64,000 nucleotides of DNA from Cristatella mucedo. Lineage: Eukaryota > Bryozoa > Phylactolaemata > Cristatellidae. The translations under genes were made by a program, and so were the position numbers. The stretch is from assembly GCA_009760855.2 (NCBI GenBank), contig WPIO01000011.1:4330501-4394500 (forward strand), given 5' to 3'. Shown in pieces: positions 43,601-51,340 of the stretch (within the stretch, counting starts at the first letter, position 1; every line of letters starts with the position of its first letter). A model generated the notes under the pieces. The model saw only the letters and a program-made list of their open reading frames with translations, did not search any database and had not been told where the DNA came from.

Positions 43601-45603
43601 TGCAACTAGGTTGGAAGACAAAAATTGCTCCAGATACTGACTGCAAAAGCATGGTCGTTTTGAATTTTTTTGGAGCTAGTAAGCAAATCAATTGGTAGCA
43701 TGCACAATTTATTACATATATTGTTAACTTATTCGAGCCATGTGTTATAGCAAAATTCTTCGGCCAGCAGTCCGTAAAACACTGAAATATTTGAAGTTAA
43801 ATGTCGATCCGAAGGTTGCCTGGATTTTGGGCCTACTATATCTACTAGTAGACCATACCCGTGAAAAATCCCGAGAAATTCCAACTTCCAACTTTGCTAT
43901 GGAAGGTGGTGAGCCTGAGTGTCCGTTGACTTAGCTAGTAAGCCAGCCATACTAACGGGCAATCTGAGTTCTTTTTTAATATTGGAAATCTTTGAAGAAG
44001 GAAACAATGAAAAAGTATTCAAGATTAGGTTCAGCTCATTTGATAATAAAATTATTAAAAACTACTTTGAATGCACAATTCGGTGACCAGTTTCAACTAG
44101 GGTGAATGTTTTAGCTATTTGGGTTAGCTATTTAGCTATTTTATTTAGCTATTTAGCTATTTCTCTAGGTACTGTCAACATGAGACTCGTCATAGCTGTA
44201 CCATCGTAGCACTGTAAATATCACAAAAAGCACCTCATCACCACCGATCAGCAACTTGTGTATATGAGTGTATATAATGCTGGCCCTGAAAATTCAGCCA
44301 CTCTGTGAGCCATCACAAATATTTAACATTGCCGAGTTGTACAGAATCTTTGCCAAACATGCTATCGGCAAAGTAGGATTAATACGACGAACCTATACAT
44401 GTTGTAATTTGTGCATGGTCGATTTAATTAGCCTACCGGGTGTAAAACAACATGCAAAATAATTTGCTTGACAGTTTACAAGATGGTTTGGAAACTCTTG
44501 CTGTTTTTGAACAATAGTTTTGTAGTTTGTGGTAGTACATATTTCTAACGATAGTTTGTTTGACCGCAGTACAGTACGAATTGTGTCAAGTATCCGCCTT
44601 CGAAAAATGTATATCTACGACTGTGTTAGGCACTTTTTAGGGAGGTATCAAGAGGAATGATTTCCGGTTTTGCACGTGGGCAGACGTAGGCCATATCAGG
44701 TTCGAAGCTATGCAAGAAATCTGTAGTGCAGTTAGAGCAAGAAACCAGCCTAGAAACATTCCCTGATAAAACAAGAGCTGTGTAACCATATGAAACTGCC
44801 ACGGGAGTCTTGAAAATACTGGAATCATCCAAACTAGTGGTAGGATTGCAGCTAAGTGCCGTTTGACTTTTGCTAACCTATGCAAGAGACATGAGATGTT
44901 TGCTAGTGTGCACTTCGAAACATCAGTCGCAGTGATTACCCTAAACCGTCCTTTGGCACTCAAGTTTTTATAAGTTTGTGAGACGAAGTCTGTTGGCTAC
45001 CGAATGCGTACCGAAAGCCGCTTAGGCTGTGAGTGCGCTATACAAAACTCCTGTGTAACACCCACATGGTCTTTATGACTTTGTGGAGTTACAGACGGAG
45101 TTACATTACATTACAAGTCTGCCTGCTCACTTCGTTGTAACCCAAGGGCACTGGATGTGAGTGAAGTTTCACTTATAACGTTCTTTGTTGCGACCTCTCT
45201 TGGCATACTTTAAAAGAGCTCTTTTGTACTGTGATTATCCTCAACATTGGTCATTGCTTTTGCTGTGTTGATGCACTGCTAAAGGCTAATGGGTCGGGTG
45301 TCCAAAAGCAGTCATGCTTGACATGGATTGCGAGAAATGGAAAAGCTCGGACGCTATCAGACTGTGCTACTATTCGACCGAGCTGATTGCTCCTTTGTTG
45401 CAGGGAATGAGCTGATCGAATATCATCCTGCCGAGGAACTGGGACTAATGTCGGGTGTGCTATTTGATGATCTCGATAATCTCACCGAGACTCGGTCTTC
45501 GTCTGCCGGTCCAAGTAGCTCAACAGTCAGAGCAGCTATTGAAAGCAATATCGACGAGGATGCCGACAGAAACCCCGTAGTATCGTCCAACGACCTCGAC
45601 TGA
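20334..45603 (+). CDS. HSF1: Heat shock transcription factor (HSF1-type), complete, 11 exons
   Basis: HSF is the trimeric nuclear factor that binds nGAAn heat shock elements and activates chaperone genes. Exons: 20334-20438, 20798-20906, 26524-26648, 30305-30505, 33171-33347, 34525-34695, 34788-34948, 37340-37472, 38011-38061, 42413-42452, 45404-45603. All have GT-AG junctions and compatible phases, giving 490 residues (human HSF1 is 529). The DNA-binding domain (about 11-113) has [12 protein letters not shown] and the recognition helix [24 protein letters not shown] (about 125-192) has [19 protein letters not shown] and [20 protein letters not shown] basic cluster SKRRKLER (216-223) is the likely nuclear signal. 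A Ser/Pro/Ala-rich linker follows. HR-C is [16 protein letters not shown] (356-371), then an acidic C-terminus (GNELIEYH..., FDDLDNLTE). MRSMDS offers a second Met at codon 4. I see no canonical psi-KxExxSP sumoylation motif in the linker. Exons 9-11 are the least conserved, but their phases (0/0, 0/1, 1/stop) fit exactly. Confidence 0.95.
21585..22010 (+). repeat. Unclassified repeat, family D, copy 1
   Basis: It matches 39345-39745: CTATCCGACCGAAATCAGAA, AATTCTAGCCCTTTGTCATA, CAAAGTTACACTGAAAATA, GATGCTGAGATCGGTAAATT, TTCTGGTTTACATCCGGAT and ATATTCGATGTCGGA. It lies in HSF intron 2, with no coding potential seen. Confidence 0.65.
22022..22122 (+). repeat. S1 SINE, 5'-truncated
   Basis: B-box region GGGCTCGAGCCCTTTGGCAT, then CGGATAGAGATACAGTTCTG, TTAGGGTGCCGTGCAAATGA and ATTATATT. 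It directly follows the family D repeat. Confidence 0.7.
22130..23210. other. HSF intron 2, nothing recognised
   Basis: About 1 kb of AT-rich sequence with no gene or repeat identified. Confidence 0.45.
23216..24720 (+). mobile_element. LINE family A, copy 2, nearly identical to copy 1
   Basis: A 5'-truncated insertion in HSF intron 2. The frame from [20 protein letters not shown] to about 24185 differs from copy 1 at only a few residues (for example RLRITG for RLGITG, LHNIAKI for LHDFAKI). A small deletion after LPVKQRID shifts the frame; the remainder is read at 24203-24457 ([15 protein letters not shown] to FKRNLKT). The RT active site YADD is intact. The 3' end shows AAATGTAAAGCGCCTAGAGA and GGGCGCTTTATCAAGTGAAT, then (TTA)n. 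Confidence 0.9.
24720..25580. other. HSF intron 2, nothing recognised
   Basis: No gene or classified repeat seen between the LINE and the TG microsatellite. Confidence 0.45.
25585..25663 (+). repeat. (TG)n microsatellite
   Basis: An uninterrupted TG run of about 39 units in HSF intron 2. It is able to adopt Z-DNA. Confidence 0.97.
25937..26086 (-). repeat. S1 SINE
   Basis: The plus strand reads the tail first: TAATTCATTTGTATAGCTCC, ACAGAACTTACTCTATATGC, then the head GGGCTCGAGCCCACGACCTC and GGCAAGCACCTTAACCACAT. Confidence 0.7.
26705..26815 (-). repeat. S2 SINE, 3' portion
   Basis: Plus-strand landmarks AACAGCCTCATTTATATAGC, AGCAGATGAGCCTTTATGG, GGCAATAAAGGATGGCCCAC and TGCTGGGC match the S2 body read backwards. 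The head is lost. It begins about 57 bp after HSF exon 3. Confidence 0.6.
26820..27340. other. HSF intron 3, nothing recognised
   Basis: No repeat or gene identified. Confidence 0.4.
27340..27606 (-). other. Coding-like fragment of unknown origin
   Basis: The minus strand reads [20 protein letters not shown] and [13 protein letters not shown]. Another frame then continues [20 protein letters not shown] after a TTTTAGG that resembles an acceptor. The composition looks like real protein, but I do not recognise the family. It abuts the LINE tail at 27607 and may be a retrocopy or mobile-element gag fragment. Confidence 0.3.
27607..27928 (+). mobile_element. LINE family A 3' fragment
   Basis: It starts CATCCCCTGACTTGACCACA and continues with TTAGGACAGCATTTAGTGGG, CATGTAACCCCTAACCATGT, AAGTGCCTAGAAAGAGATTC and GGGTGCTTTATCAAGTGCAT, then (ATT)n. 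A short 5'-truncated insertion in HSF intron 3. Confidence 0.85.
28075..28950 (-). mobile_element. LINE family A, decayed copy
   Basis: An AATAAT end, the terminal tail, the full 3' UTR and a broken RT frame. The minus strand reads [20 protein letters not shown] and [14 protein letters not shown], with internal deletions between [15 protein letters not shown] and [11 protein letters not shown]. It stops at [17 protein letters not shown]-proximal sequence. Confidence 0.85.
29345..29530 (+). pseudogene. Tc1/mariner transposase remnant
   Basis: Plus-strand translation gives [20 protein letters not shown] followed by [17 protein letters not shown]. This is the region around the third catalytic acidic residue of Tc1-like DD34E/D transposases (family pattern SPDLNPIEHLWD...). 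Upstream, only scattered similarity remains, and stops interrupt the frame. Confidence 0.55.
29590..30300. other. HSF intron 3 end, nothing recognised
   Basis: No repeat or gene seen before HSF exon 4. Confidence 0.4.
30848..30990 (-). repeat. S1 SINE
   Basis: The plus strand reads TTTATTTGTATAGCGCCCCA, AGAGAACTTAATCTCTATTC, GGCGCTTCACATATGCCTGG, GGCTCGAGCCTACGACCTC and GGACCAAATCAGCTCGGCAT. It is nearly full length, in HSF intron 4. Confidence 0.8.
31495..33050 (+). mobile_element. Very old LINE family A-related copy
   Basis: Scattered RT remnants in order: [17 protein letters not shown], later [20 protein letters not shown], then [13 protein letters not shown] and [11 protein letters not shown], and a 3' UTR with TATGCTTATGTGTGCTG and TATTAGTATTACTATTTATTATT. 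Many frameshifts. It occupies most of HSF intron 4 and contains a 42-bp tandem duplication. Confidence 0.6.
32849..32975 (+). repeat. 42-bp tandem duplication plus partial third copy
   Basis: Adjacent copies at 32849-32890 and 32891-32932 of a unit starting TGCTGCAATTGAGCATGTTA. The second half (TGTCCCGTTGATATGCTACC) then repeats once more with CAAGCT flanks. Confidence 0.85.
33350..34125. other. HSF intron 5, nothing recognised
   Basis: No gene or repeat identified in this part of the intron. Confidence 0.4.
34140..34208 (+). mobile_element. LINE family A tail relic
   Basis: GGTAAGTGCATAGAAAGAGA, TTAATCTCTCTGAGGG and (ATT)n match the last 70 bp of family A only. Confidence 0.6.
34265..34405 (+). 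repeat. S2 SINE
   Basis: GATAGCCCTGCAGGTAAGGT, the B box GTGGGTTCGAATCCTGCTGT, GGTGATAGTCGTTAAGACTC and TTCTGCCACTCTACAAATGA. The B box is a perfect RNA polymerase III match. Confidence 0.75.
35330..35505 (+). repeat. S2 SINE
   Basis: GCCTTAGTCCAGGGGTAAGA, TTACGATCCAGGTTGTGAGT, GGTGATTCTTTATTGCCTAT, CTGCTGCTATATAAATGAGG and GAATCAGCTAATC. The copy is diverged, in HSF intron 7. Confidence 0.65.
35510..36555. other. HSF intron 7, nothing recognised
   Basis: Short open frames here show no domain. I see no classified repeat. Confidence 0.4.
36560..36835 (+). mobile_element. LINE family B 3' fragment
   Basis: CTGCCGACTATGGTTCATCC, TCCTGACTCTGCTATGCTTC, CTACCGAATGCGTACCGAAA, GTGCTATACAAAACTCTCCA and GAGATACATTACATTACATT. 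It is shared with 41790-42040 and 44975-45115. In HSF intron 7. Confidence 0.8.
36840..37335. other. HSF intron 7 end, nothing recognised
   Basis: No repeat or RNA gene recognised before exon 8. Confidence 0.4.
38070..39340. other. HSF intron 9, possible hAT-like end at 38753
   Basis: At 38753 the sequence CAGGGCTGCAATTAGGCGAC is followed by AATCGATTAATCGATTAC, a style seen at the ends of some hAT DNA transposons. I could not find a matching inverted end or a transposase. The rest is unrecognised. Confidence 0.25.
39345..39745 (+). repeat. Unclassified repeat, family D, copy 2
   Basis: TTATCCGACCGAAATCAGAA, AATTCTAGCCCTTTGTTATT, CAAAGTTACACTGGAAATA, AATGCAGAGATCGGTAAATT, TCCGGTTTACATCCATG and ATATTCGACTTGGAG parallel 21585-22010. 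Both copies lie in HSF introns in the same orientation. Confidence 0.65.
39745..40610 (-). mobile_element. LINE family A, old copy
   Basis: Diverged 3' UTR (AGTAGCATGCACAGTGTCAG, GGACCCACTAAATGTCGTGA) and RT sequence read on the plus strand as complement (TGGCAACTTCGACGCTCACG, AGATATGCTGGCAGAGCCGA, CTTGGTTTGCCCAGAACTAG). The frame is broken. It is truncated before the YADD region. Confidence 0.8.
40610..41520. other. HSF intron 9, degenerate short repeats then unrecognised
   Basis: 40602-40700 has three or four imperfect TAACTAAGGAATC-type units. The rest shows no gene or repeat. Confidence 0.4.
41524..42040 (+). mobile_element. LINE family B, C-terminal RT and 3' tail
   Basis: The frame at 41541-41951 reads [20 protein letters not shown] and [20 protein letters not shown], the conserved end of L2/CR1/Rex-type ORF2, followed by the family B tail ending GAGATACATTGCATTACAT. 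It is distinct in sequence from family A. Just upstream of HSF exon 10. Confidence 0.85.
42835..43790 (+). repeat. Unclassified interspersed repeat, family C, copy 3
   Basis: It lies in HSF intron 10 and aligns along its length with 770-1740. Landmarks include CGAAAATGCATCTCGACGA, AGACATAGACCAGACCTGG, CATCAGAAAACGCTGTTGG, CAAAATAGCGTGCTTCAAA and AGCAGTCCGTAAAACACTGA. An S2 SINE interrupts it at about 43040-43170. Confidence 0.7.
43040..43172 (+). repeat. S2 SINE nested in family C repeat
   Basis: GGCACACTAAGTAAGGCTGT, GGGCGATTCTTTATTGACGA, GGTGATGATAGCCGTAGAGG, TACAAAAGAGGCTGTTGAAT and CAGCT. The B-box stretch is deleted. It interrupts the family C repeat. Confidence 0.75.
43800..44580. other. 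HSF intron 10, TAGCTATTT repeat, otherwise unrecognised
   Basis: 44112-44163 carries about six TAGCTATTT-like units. No other feature identified. Confidence 0.5.
44585..44960 (+). repeat. Unclassified interspersed repeat, family C, copy 4 (partial)
   Basis: It matches the first third of the family: CGAAAAATGTATATCTACGA, AGCTATGCAAGAAATCTGTA and GTGCAGTTAGAGCAAGAAAC. It then runs without clear similarity into a family B fragment at about 44975. Confidence 0.6.
44975..45117 (+). mobile_element. LINE family B tail fragment
   Basis: TGTGAGACGAAGTCTGTTGG, CTACCGAATGCGTACCGAAA, GCGCTATACAAAACTCCTGT, GGAGTTACAGACGGAGTTAC and ATTACATTAC. Only the last 140 bp of family B. Confidence 0.8.
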
Positions 45604-46171
45604 TGATGCTCATCTTGCCATTCTTTCGTGTAACCTTATTCGTGAGGACTGGCTCCCATGCCTCGTGCCGAGAATGTGCTACCAGACGAGTCACTTGTTC
45701 AAAATTCTTAACGTAGCTGCCTACGGTTCACCGAGATGAGGTCTGCTGTCACCAGCTCAACAAAGGGCCTATCGTGTGTATACATAGCGATGGTTAGAGC
45801 TTTCGACAACTTGTATCTATGAGCTTACGACAAGCAAGCAGCCTAAGCAACCAGGCCAGTTTGGTTGCTGAGATGTGTCTGCAGCTGATGCATCCCTTCG
45901 TCGTTCTGCATGTAGCAGTATAGGCCTGGTTTTTATATTCGGCGGCAAGTGGTCGTTCACTCTGTACTGCTGATGAGTGATCTTTTCAAGTTCAACTGCG
46001 GTCTCGTCTCTGGCAATCACTTTCATGTTGTTGGCCAAGCATACATTTGTACTTTGACTTACGCATGATTAAGAAAATTAAAAAATGCAACCTAGCCACC
46101 GTGAAATAGGATTGTTGTTAAAGTGCTACACTTCAGCATTTGAGACCGGTTTCAATTGAAAGACCAATAAA
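45604..46171 (+). other. HSF 3' UTR with AATAAA signal
   Basis: This is non-coding DNA after the HSF stop codon (TGA, 45601-45603). A canonical AATAAA at 46166-46171 is the first good polyadenylation signal downstream. A 222-bp minus-strand open frame here has no recognisable domain. Confidence 0.6.
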
Positions 46172-46174
46172 ACC

Positions 46175-46620
46175 TATCTTACATTGGTTGAAGACTTGCT
46201 GTCATTTTTTGGTAAGAGGAGGTAAATACATTAATTAGAGCGACCAAATGAGGCATTCGTTCGAACAGATCTGAAGAGGCCTGCTGCTCGGCGGTGCTCA
46301 CTGTGCGTCAGCAGGCTCACTGAATTGGGTGTTAGTTTGGATAGGTTCCAAGGCGTCTTCGCAGCAGTTTGCCTTCCGTGTGCTACTCCCAAGCTCTCTA
46401 GAAAAAAGGCGTGCAGTTTTTCAGTGCGGGCCTATATCCAGGGCTGCACGCCTTCGACATCAAACTTCCGAAATGTTTGTTCGGTGAGTGTTGGTCGAGT
46501 TTTTTTCTGGTGGGAATTAATACATCTGACGTGAAACGTGCCGTGCGACTCTCAATATGAGGGCTCATTTAAATAGCTCTCTGGATGGGTTGCTGGTTGG
46601 GAGGCTGGTCTACTATTTTT
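46175..46620. other. Intergenic, nothing recognised
   Basis: Sequence after the HSF polyadenylation signal, with no supported feature. Confidence 0.4.
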
Positions 46621-46624
46621 CTGG

Positions 46625-46792
46625 AGAGCTTTAGACCAGGGGTAAGGTGCTCACTCTTTACGGCCTAAGTCGCACGTTCGATCCCTACAGTGGGTGATCC
46701 TGTATGTATCCTCTGCATGCGGTGGTGATAGCCGTTGAGTCCCTTCTGCCGCTATACAAATAAGGCTGTTGAATCACCTAGCCTTTTATTTT
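46625..46792 (+). repeat. S2 SINE
   Basis: TTTAGACCAGGGGTAAGGTG, TTTACGGCCTAAGTCGCACG, TTCGATCCCTACAGTGGGTG, GGTGATAGCCGTTGAGTCCC, TTCTGCCGCTATACAAATAA and GGCTGTTGAATCACCTAG. Confidence 0.8.
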
Positions 46793-46794
46793 TG

Positions 46795-47990
46795 TAAACC
46801 CATTTTTATGGGGAGTTACGGATTTGTGCCTCAAACTTCGAATTTCCTATAGCTAACTCGACGCCCAAGCGAGCCTCGTAGAAAGACAGTCGGGGAAGTT
46901 TGTAGCACAGAACCGGCAGCCCAGGACGGACATCTGGAAATCATGTGAAAGTATTGACAAGAGTCGGCAGGAGGAGAAAAGATATGTCGCTGCTAAAGAA
47001 TTTTTCGAAATGAGCACATTTTAGGAGCTCGCAGCGAAAACTGTAGTCGCCAACATTCCATGTGAACGAGCAGTGCAGCTTTCTAACTGTCACGAGAGGA
47101 CCTAGGAGCTCCTAGAGACTCCACCTAGTGCCGCAGTTCAGCTCGGTACGGAGGAGCCAAGCGTAGGCAGGATAGAACTTTGCTCTGCTTCGAAGCTTGA
47201 TTTGCAAAGGAGACGTGTGACTTAAGTTTCTTAGGTTTGAAGATCAAACTAGCGACTAGATTAATCACTACTTCTTCGGGCTTTACGGGTTCATTTTCGT
47301 CCACTCTGTTGCAACTGAGTTACAACAGCACAGTCTAGAGAGAACCGGTTAGCCAATCATATCATCAACCAGCCACTGTGGTTAGCTGACCCTGCTCCTG
47401 AACACATGAGCGTCCGTGCCGCATAGTCTGTCTCCACAAGGCCATCGGGCTTGACAGGAAGTACTTGCATTCCAAGATGCACTCCTTGAGCACTCTAGTT
47501 TCAAGTCGGTTTCTTGAGAGAGGGAAAAAGCCTTTTGGAGCCCGTCGACTGTTGCCAACAATGCCAAAGCATTCACATTTTATACTGAACTCCTTATTCT
47601 ATTCAGTAAGTGCGATCTACCGGTACTAAGCATAGCAAATCGGGCCACGGTCCTCGCGGTTGCTCTAGTCTGTCTGACATTGCCGTTCAAGCTGCTAGTT
47701 GAGCCTTATTTATAGTGCAGCTAAAAATCTAGACACTGTATTTCTGCGACTTCTGGCCACCCAGACACTCATTTTATCTCCAAGTAAACGGGTGCATTTA
47801 GAAGAAAGCGAGTTCGCTCTCGATTTGTCAAGCAATCAGGAGCAAAAATAGGCGACCAAGCTCAATGTGACCTCTGGTCACGTCAAGTAGCAGGTTACTT
47901 CTCCGGACACGGGCCTCAGGCCTGGCAGCACTGGTGAGCTAGCTACTCAGCGAGCAGTCATCGTAATGTCGACGTACTGTCCAGGTGCCG
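46795..47990. other. Intergenic, possible flank of the Gypsy fossil
   Basis: No gene seen. A stretch beginning TGTCACGAGAGGACC at 47088 could be long terminal repeat material of the element to the right. I found no second copy within the window to prove it. Confidence 0.3.
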
Positions 47991-48009
47991 GGAACCAGGC
48001 GCCTGCCCA

Positions 48010-48680
48010 GGAACTGCCTGGACCTGGCTCAGTCCAATCGACGGCAGGGGTGCCTCTTCTTGCCCAGGCACAGGACGAAGGTCGGAAACGCGGCCGCGCA
48101 CAACGTCGACCTCGATTCCCACGCCCTGGCCCTCACTAGTCGCCCCATGCCACTCGGTCGGACAACGAGCGCCAGGGACTTCGCAAAAACTCCAACAGGC
48201 CGACTGAACGGAGAGCCGTGCTGGGACCCTGGTTCATTTGTGCCCTCGCGAGAGGGCTCCACCACTCATACGAGAGACACTTTTCGCGAGAGAAAGAAAA
48301 GCGAGAGTCCGGTACCAATTCAAATCCGACCAACCCGGTGGTTGGCGAGATATTACGTCAAAGAACCATCGCCGCCAGAACGTCCTTATCCGTGCGAGCG
48401 GCCATCATCTCTTCGATGAACCGGCGATGTCGCTGATCGACACCATTGCCAGACAAAGTCTCTAAGTACAGAGGTAGGTGGGCTCTGCGTGCCCCAAACA
48501 GTCGTAAGGACCGCGCCGCATAGTCTTCGAACAAAAACACGCTGCGTTTTCAGTGAGCAACTCTAGCGGAGTACCTTGCTCCATACAAATTTCATCCACA
48601 TTCCGCACCAGAGAGCTCGCTCTCCCTCGTCGAGGATTCGCCTCCAAAATGAGAACCGGCTGGGCCCACAATCCTTAGCG
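48010..48680 (-). pseudogene. Ty3/Gypsy integrase fossil
   Basis: Minus-strand translation, with frameshifts, gives integrase blocks in the right order: LVRNVDEICMEQGTPLELLT then ENAACFCSKTM (second catalytic acid, family DN replaced by EN), LSGNGVDQRHRRFIEEMMAA (family SGNGIVERNHRTIKRMAAR, holding the third acidic position, changed here), and VVRGRVSDLRPVPGQEE, resembling the end of the C-terminal domain (VDGVxRHVRDLRPVP). Substitutions at catalytic positions and broken frames show it is dead. Gag, protease and RT are not seen. Confidence 0.6.
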
Positions 48681-48689
48681 GTGAGATGT

Positions 48690-49370
48690 TTGTGGTCCCA
48701 TTCATAGACACTTTATTTAGGAGCCTTAGAGCCGTTCTGACTCGTCATAAGAGCGTAACGAGTACACGGCTCTCCGCATGGCTCACTCTGTACGTCTCAA
48801 AGCGAGCGAGCCCCGAGTATCGACAGAAATTGCTGGGTGCTTTTTTGAAGTATGGTGACTTTGACTGGGATCTTTGGAAATTTCAACATGGCAAAGGCTT
48901 AGCAAGGGATGGGCACAGGGGACTGGTGTTCCGCGGGGGTCACGGCCAATAGGGGTGCCAAAAGCAAAATGGATTTCTTTAAACTTTTTCATGTGAAAAC
49001 TAACAATCTTGATTTCAAGCAAGTCCTTGTTTCAATGGACTTGACTGTTGCTGGCTGAGCTAGTTAAAGCATGTTTACTTACTTGGATCAAGCTGTAGCT
49101 TGATGCCCTGGCGGCACACACGCGACGACACGGAAACACCAAATGGGGCTTTAACCCCCCCCCCCGTGTATTCGGCTGTTGCTCGCAGCGCAACAAGCAC
49201 ACAGCCATTCACTCCGTCGGCGTTCCAAATGCCCTCCCCGTCCGCTCGCCCTATCCTGACTGCCACAGGCAGGCTGTCCCTCGTCAAGGGCGAGCCAGGC
49301 CCGGCCCACGCCCCGGCTGGCTGAGCAATGACATAGTATTAGACCACACAAACTAGGCTTAAGTAAGCAT
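48690..49370. other. Intergenic, nothing firm
   Basis: It could include 5' parts of the Gypsy element (integrase core upstream), but no motif is convincing. A ten-base C run lies at about 49157. Confidence 0.35.
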
Positions 49371-49375
49371 ACATA

Positions 49376-49517
49376 CAATATAATTCCATTTGTATAGCGC
49401 CCTGAAAGAATCTCTATCCCGGCGCTTCGCATATGCCTTGGGGCTCGATCCCACGACCTCAGCCAGACTTTGGTCGGAGCGAGCACCTTGACCGCTGGAC
49501 CAAATCAGCTCGTTAAG
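49376..49517 (-). repeat. S1 SINE
   Basis: The plus strand reads CATTTGTATAGCGCCCTGAA, CCCGGCGCTTCGCATATGCC, GGGGCTCGATCCCACGACCT, GGAGCGAGCACCTTGACCGC and TGGACCAAATCAGCTCG. Near full length. Confidence 0.85.
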
Positions 49518-49590
49518 GCTCGAGCGCCGTCACGTGAAGGTGAAACGCAATAGGGACTGAGTTCTCTTAGGGCGCTATACAAATTGAATA
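49518..49590 (+). repeat. S1 SINE tail, head-to-head with previous copy
   Basis: CAATAGGGACTGAGTTCTCT, TAGGGCGCTATACAAATTGA. Only the 3' half. It abuts the oppositely oriented copy and forms an inverted pair. Confidence 0.7.
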
Positions 49591-49599
49591 TATGTGTAC

Positions 49600-51340
49600 T
49601 ATATTTATTGATTGTATTTCACTTTAATATGCATAATATGTTAGCTATACAAATGAATTATATTTTAAAGCTGGTCTCTTCGTTAGAGCGCAGATAAAGA
49701 AGGTCCAAAGGACTGTGACGAATACCCCCAAAAAGCAGAACAGCGGATGAAGAAAGTTGCTTGCAACAGTTTCGTTGCAGTGGTTCACGAATTTCTGAGA
49801 AATCCCAAGACTGAAAGTTATGAGTGGTTGAGTCTCTCACAAAGACCTATACCAAAATTTGATGCAGAATATTTCTCCTCGGGGCAGACCATATCCTTGA
49901 GGTTCATCTCGTAAAGTTCACGGTGAACATGGGCGTTTACTCGGTGAAGCAAGGTAAGCGCTTTTTCGGCTTTTGGATATCGGAACCTATTTCCCAAGAG
50001 GACCCGGGTCTCGCAAAAACTCTATAACGCCGATAATAATAGTCAGATAGACCTCGTTATAGGCTCAATCGTCTGCTTTTGGTCAACAAAGCTATACCGC
50101 GATCAGAGTTAAATTTGTATTCTCTACTTGTTTTGCGAAGAAAGACTGGGGGGTTGAGGTCTGGCGAGGCTGTAGAGCGGGGAGGCGGCGGGGGGCTCTT
50201 CGGGCGCCCGGGCTTCGTCTTCGGCGTTTCGACACCGCGACGTTTCGACGTTTTCGGCGTTTCGACCGGCAGTTTTTTCTTTGCGAAATCCGTGCACGGC
50301 GCCGTGAGTGGATGCGGAAACTGCGTTGACGCCCTCCGTTTTTAACATGACAGGTATAACTGAACACGAGGTTGTTCTAAGATTTTGACTATTTTCTAGA
50401 AAATAATTGATTAATTCACTTTGGGCACGGGGCCTTTGCGGGACCCGGGTCCGCGCCAATAGGTCCCTATGATGAACTATAAGCGTCGTTACCAAGGACA
50501 ATATAACGGAAACGTCACGGGGGACCTTGCTTGGGGCCTTCTTTGAGAAGACAATTTGGTGATAGTAAAATTATAGAAGATCTACTCATCTCTGAACTCT
50601 TTTGAGTGCTCATTTTGGTTAGACTTTAATGGGAATGTATCTGGCTTGTGATTCATTTACTGCTCTTTCTGACTAAATGTGAACCACAAGAACGAAATGT
50701 GTCAGTCTTTCAGAGATTGGTTAATTTAAAACTAATCACTGTCCTGGTCAGAAAAAACACTTCCTGAATGGAATAGTGGTCATTTTCTATACTTCTGAGG
50801 CACAAACAATTTTTAATCAATTCTAACTTGCAAGAGACAAAAATTTGCGATAGAATAAATTTAACAGTTCATAATAATTGCATTGTAATTATTCTGCCGA
50901 CAGCATTTTGCAGAAACGGAATAGCTCGGGGAACAGTAATGCTAATCAGGATCCCTTGAAAATGTAATACTATGTGTCCTTGTTGGTTTATGTAGATTCA
51001 ACTGAAAGCAAATTTACAATGTTTTTATACTAACTTGAAAAAAACTCTCGATTTAAGCTTTGGTTTTCTGAGTTGGTAGAGACCTGCAATTGCTGTGGCA
51101 TCGGGTTGTCATTTCATAGCAGCGTACGAGCTTTTGCTGTTTGCTTCGGAGGTTTTCAGTTCTCCTTTTGCATGATTAAAGCAAATGTCTCCCTGTAGCT
51201 TAGCCTGGAGGCAAGTGTGCTCTTCTGACTATCGACTTTCGCTTCGCGGGACGAAATCGAGGTACTTTAAAAAATTATGTTAGTTTTTAATTCAAATTTC
51301 AATTTAAACCGTGCGAGTTAATTTTGTCATTCCCACATAT
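49600..51340. other. Intergenic, no gene found
   Basis: AT-rich except for a GC-rich patch at 50150-50340 that contains three CGTTTCGAC units (50223-50270). Open frames there are compositionally driven. Confidence 0.4.

Noticed and set aside
45817-46038. Minus-strand 73-codon frame opposite the HSF 3' UTR
   Set aside because: It reads smoothly (MANNMKVIARDETAVELEKI) but has no domain, no visible partner exon and no polyadenylation signal in its direction.
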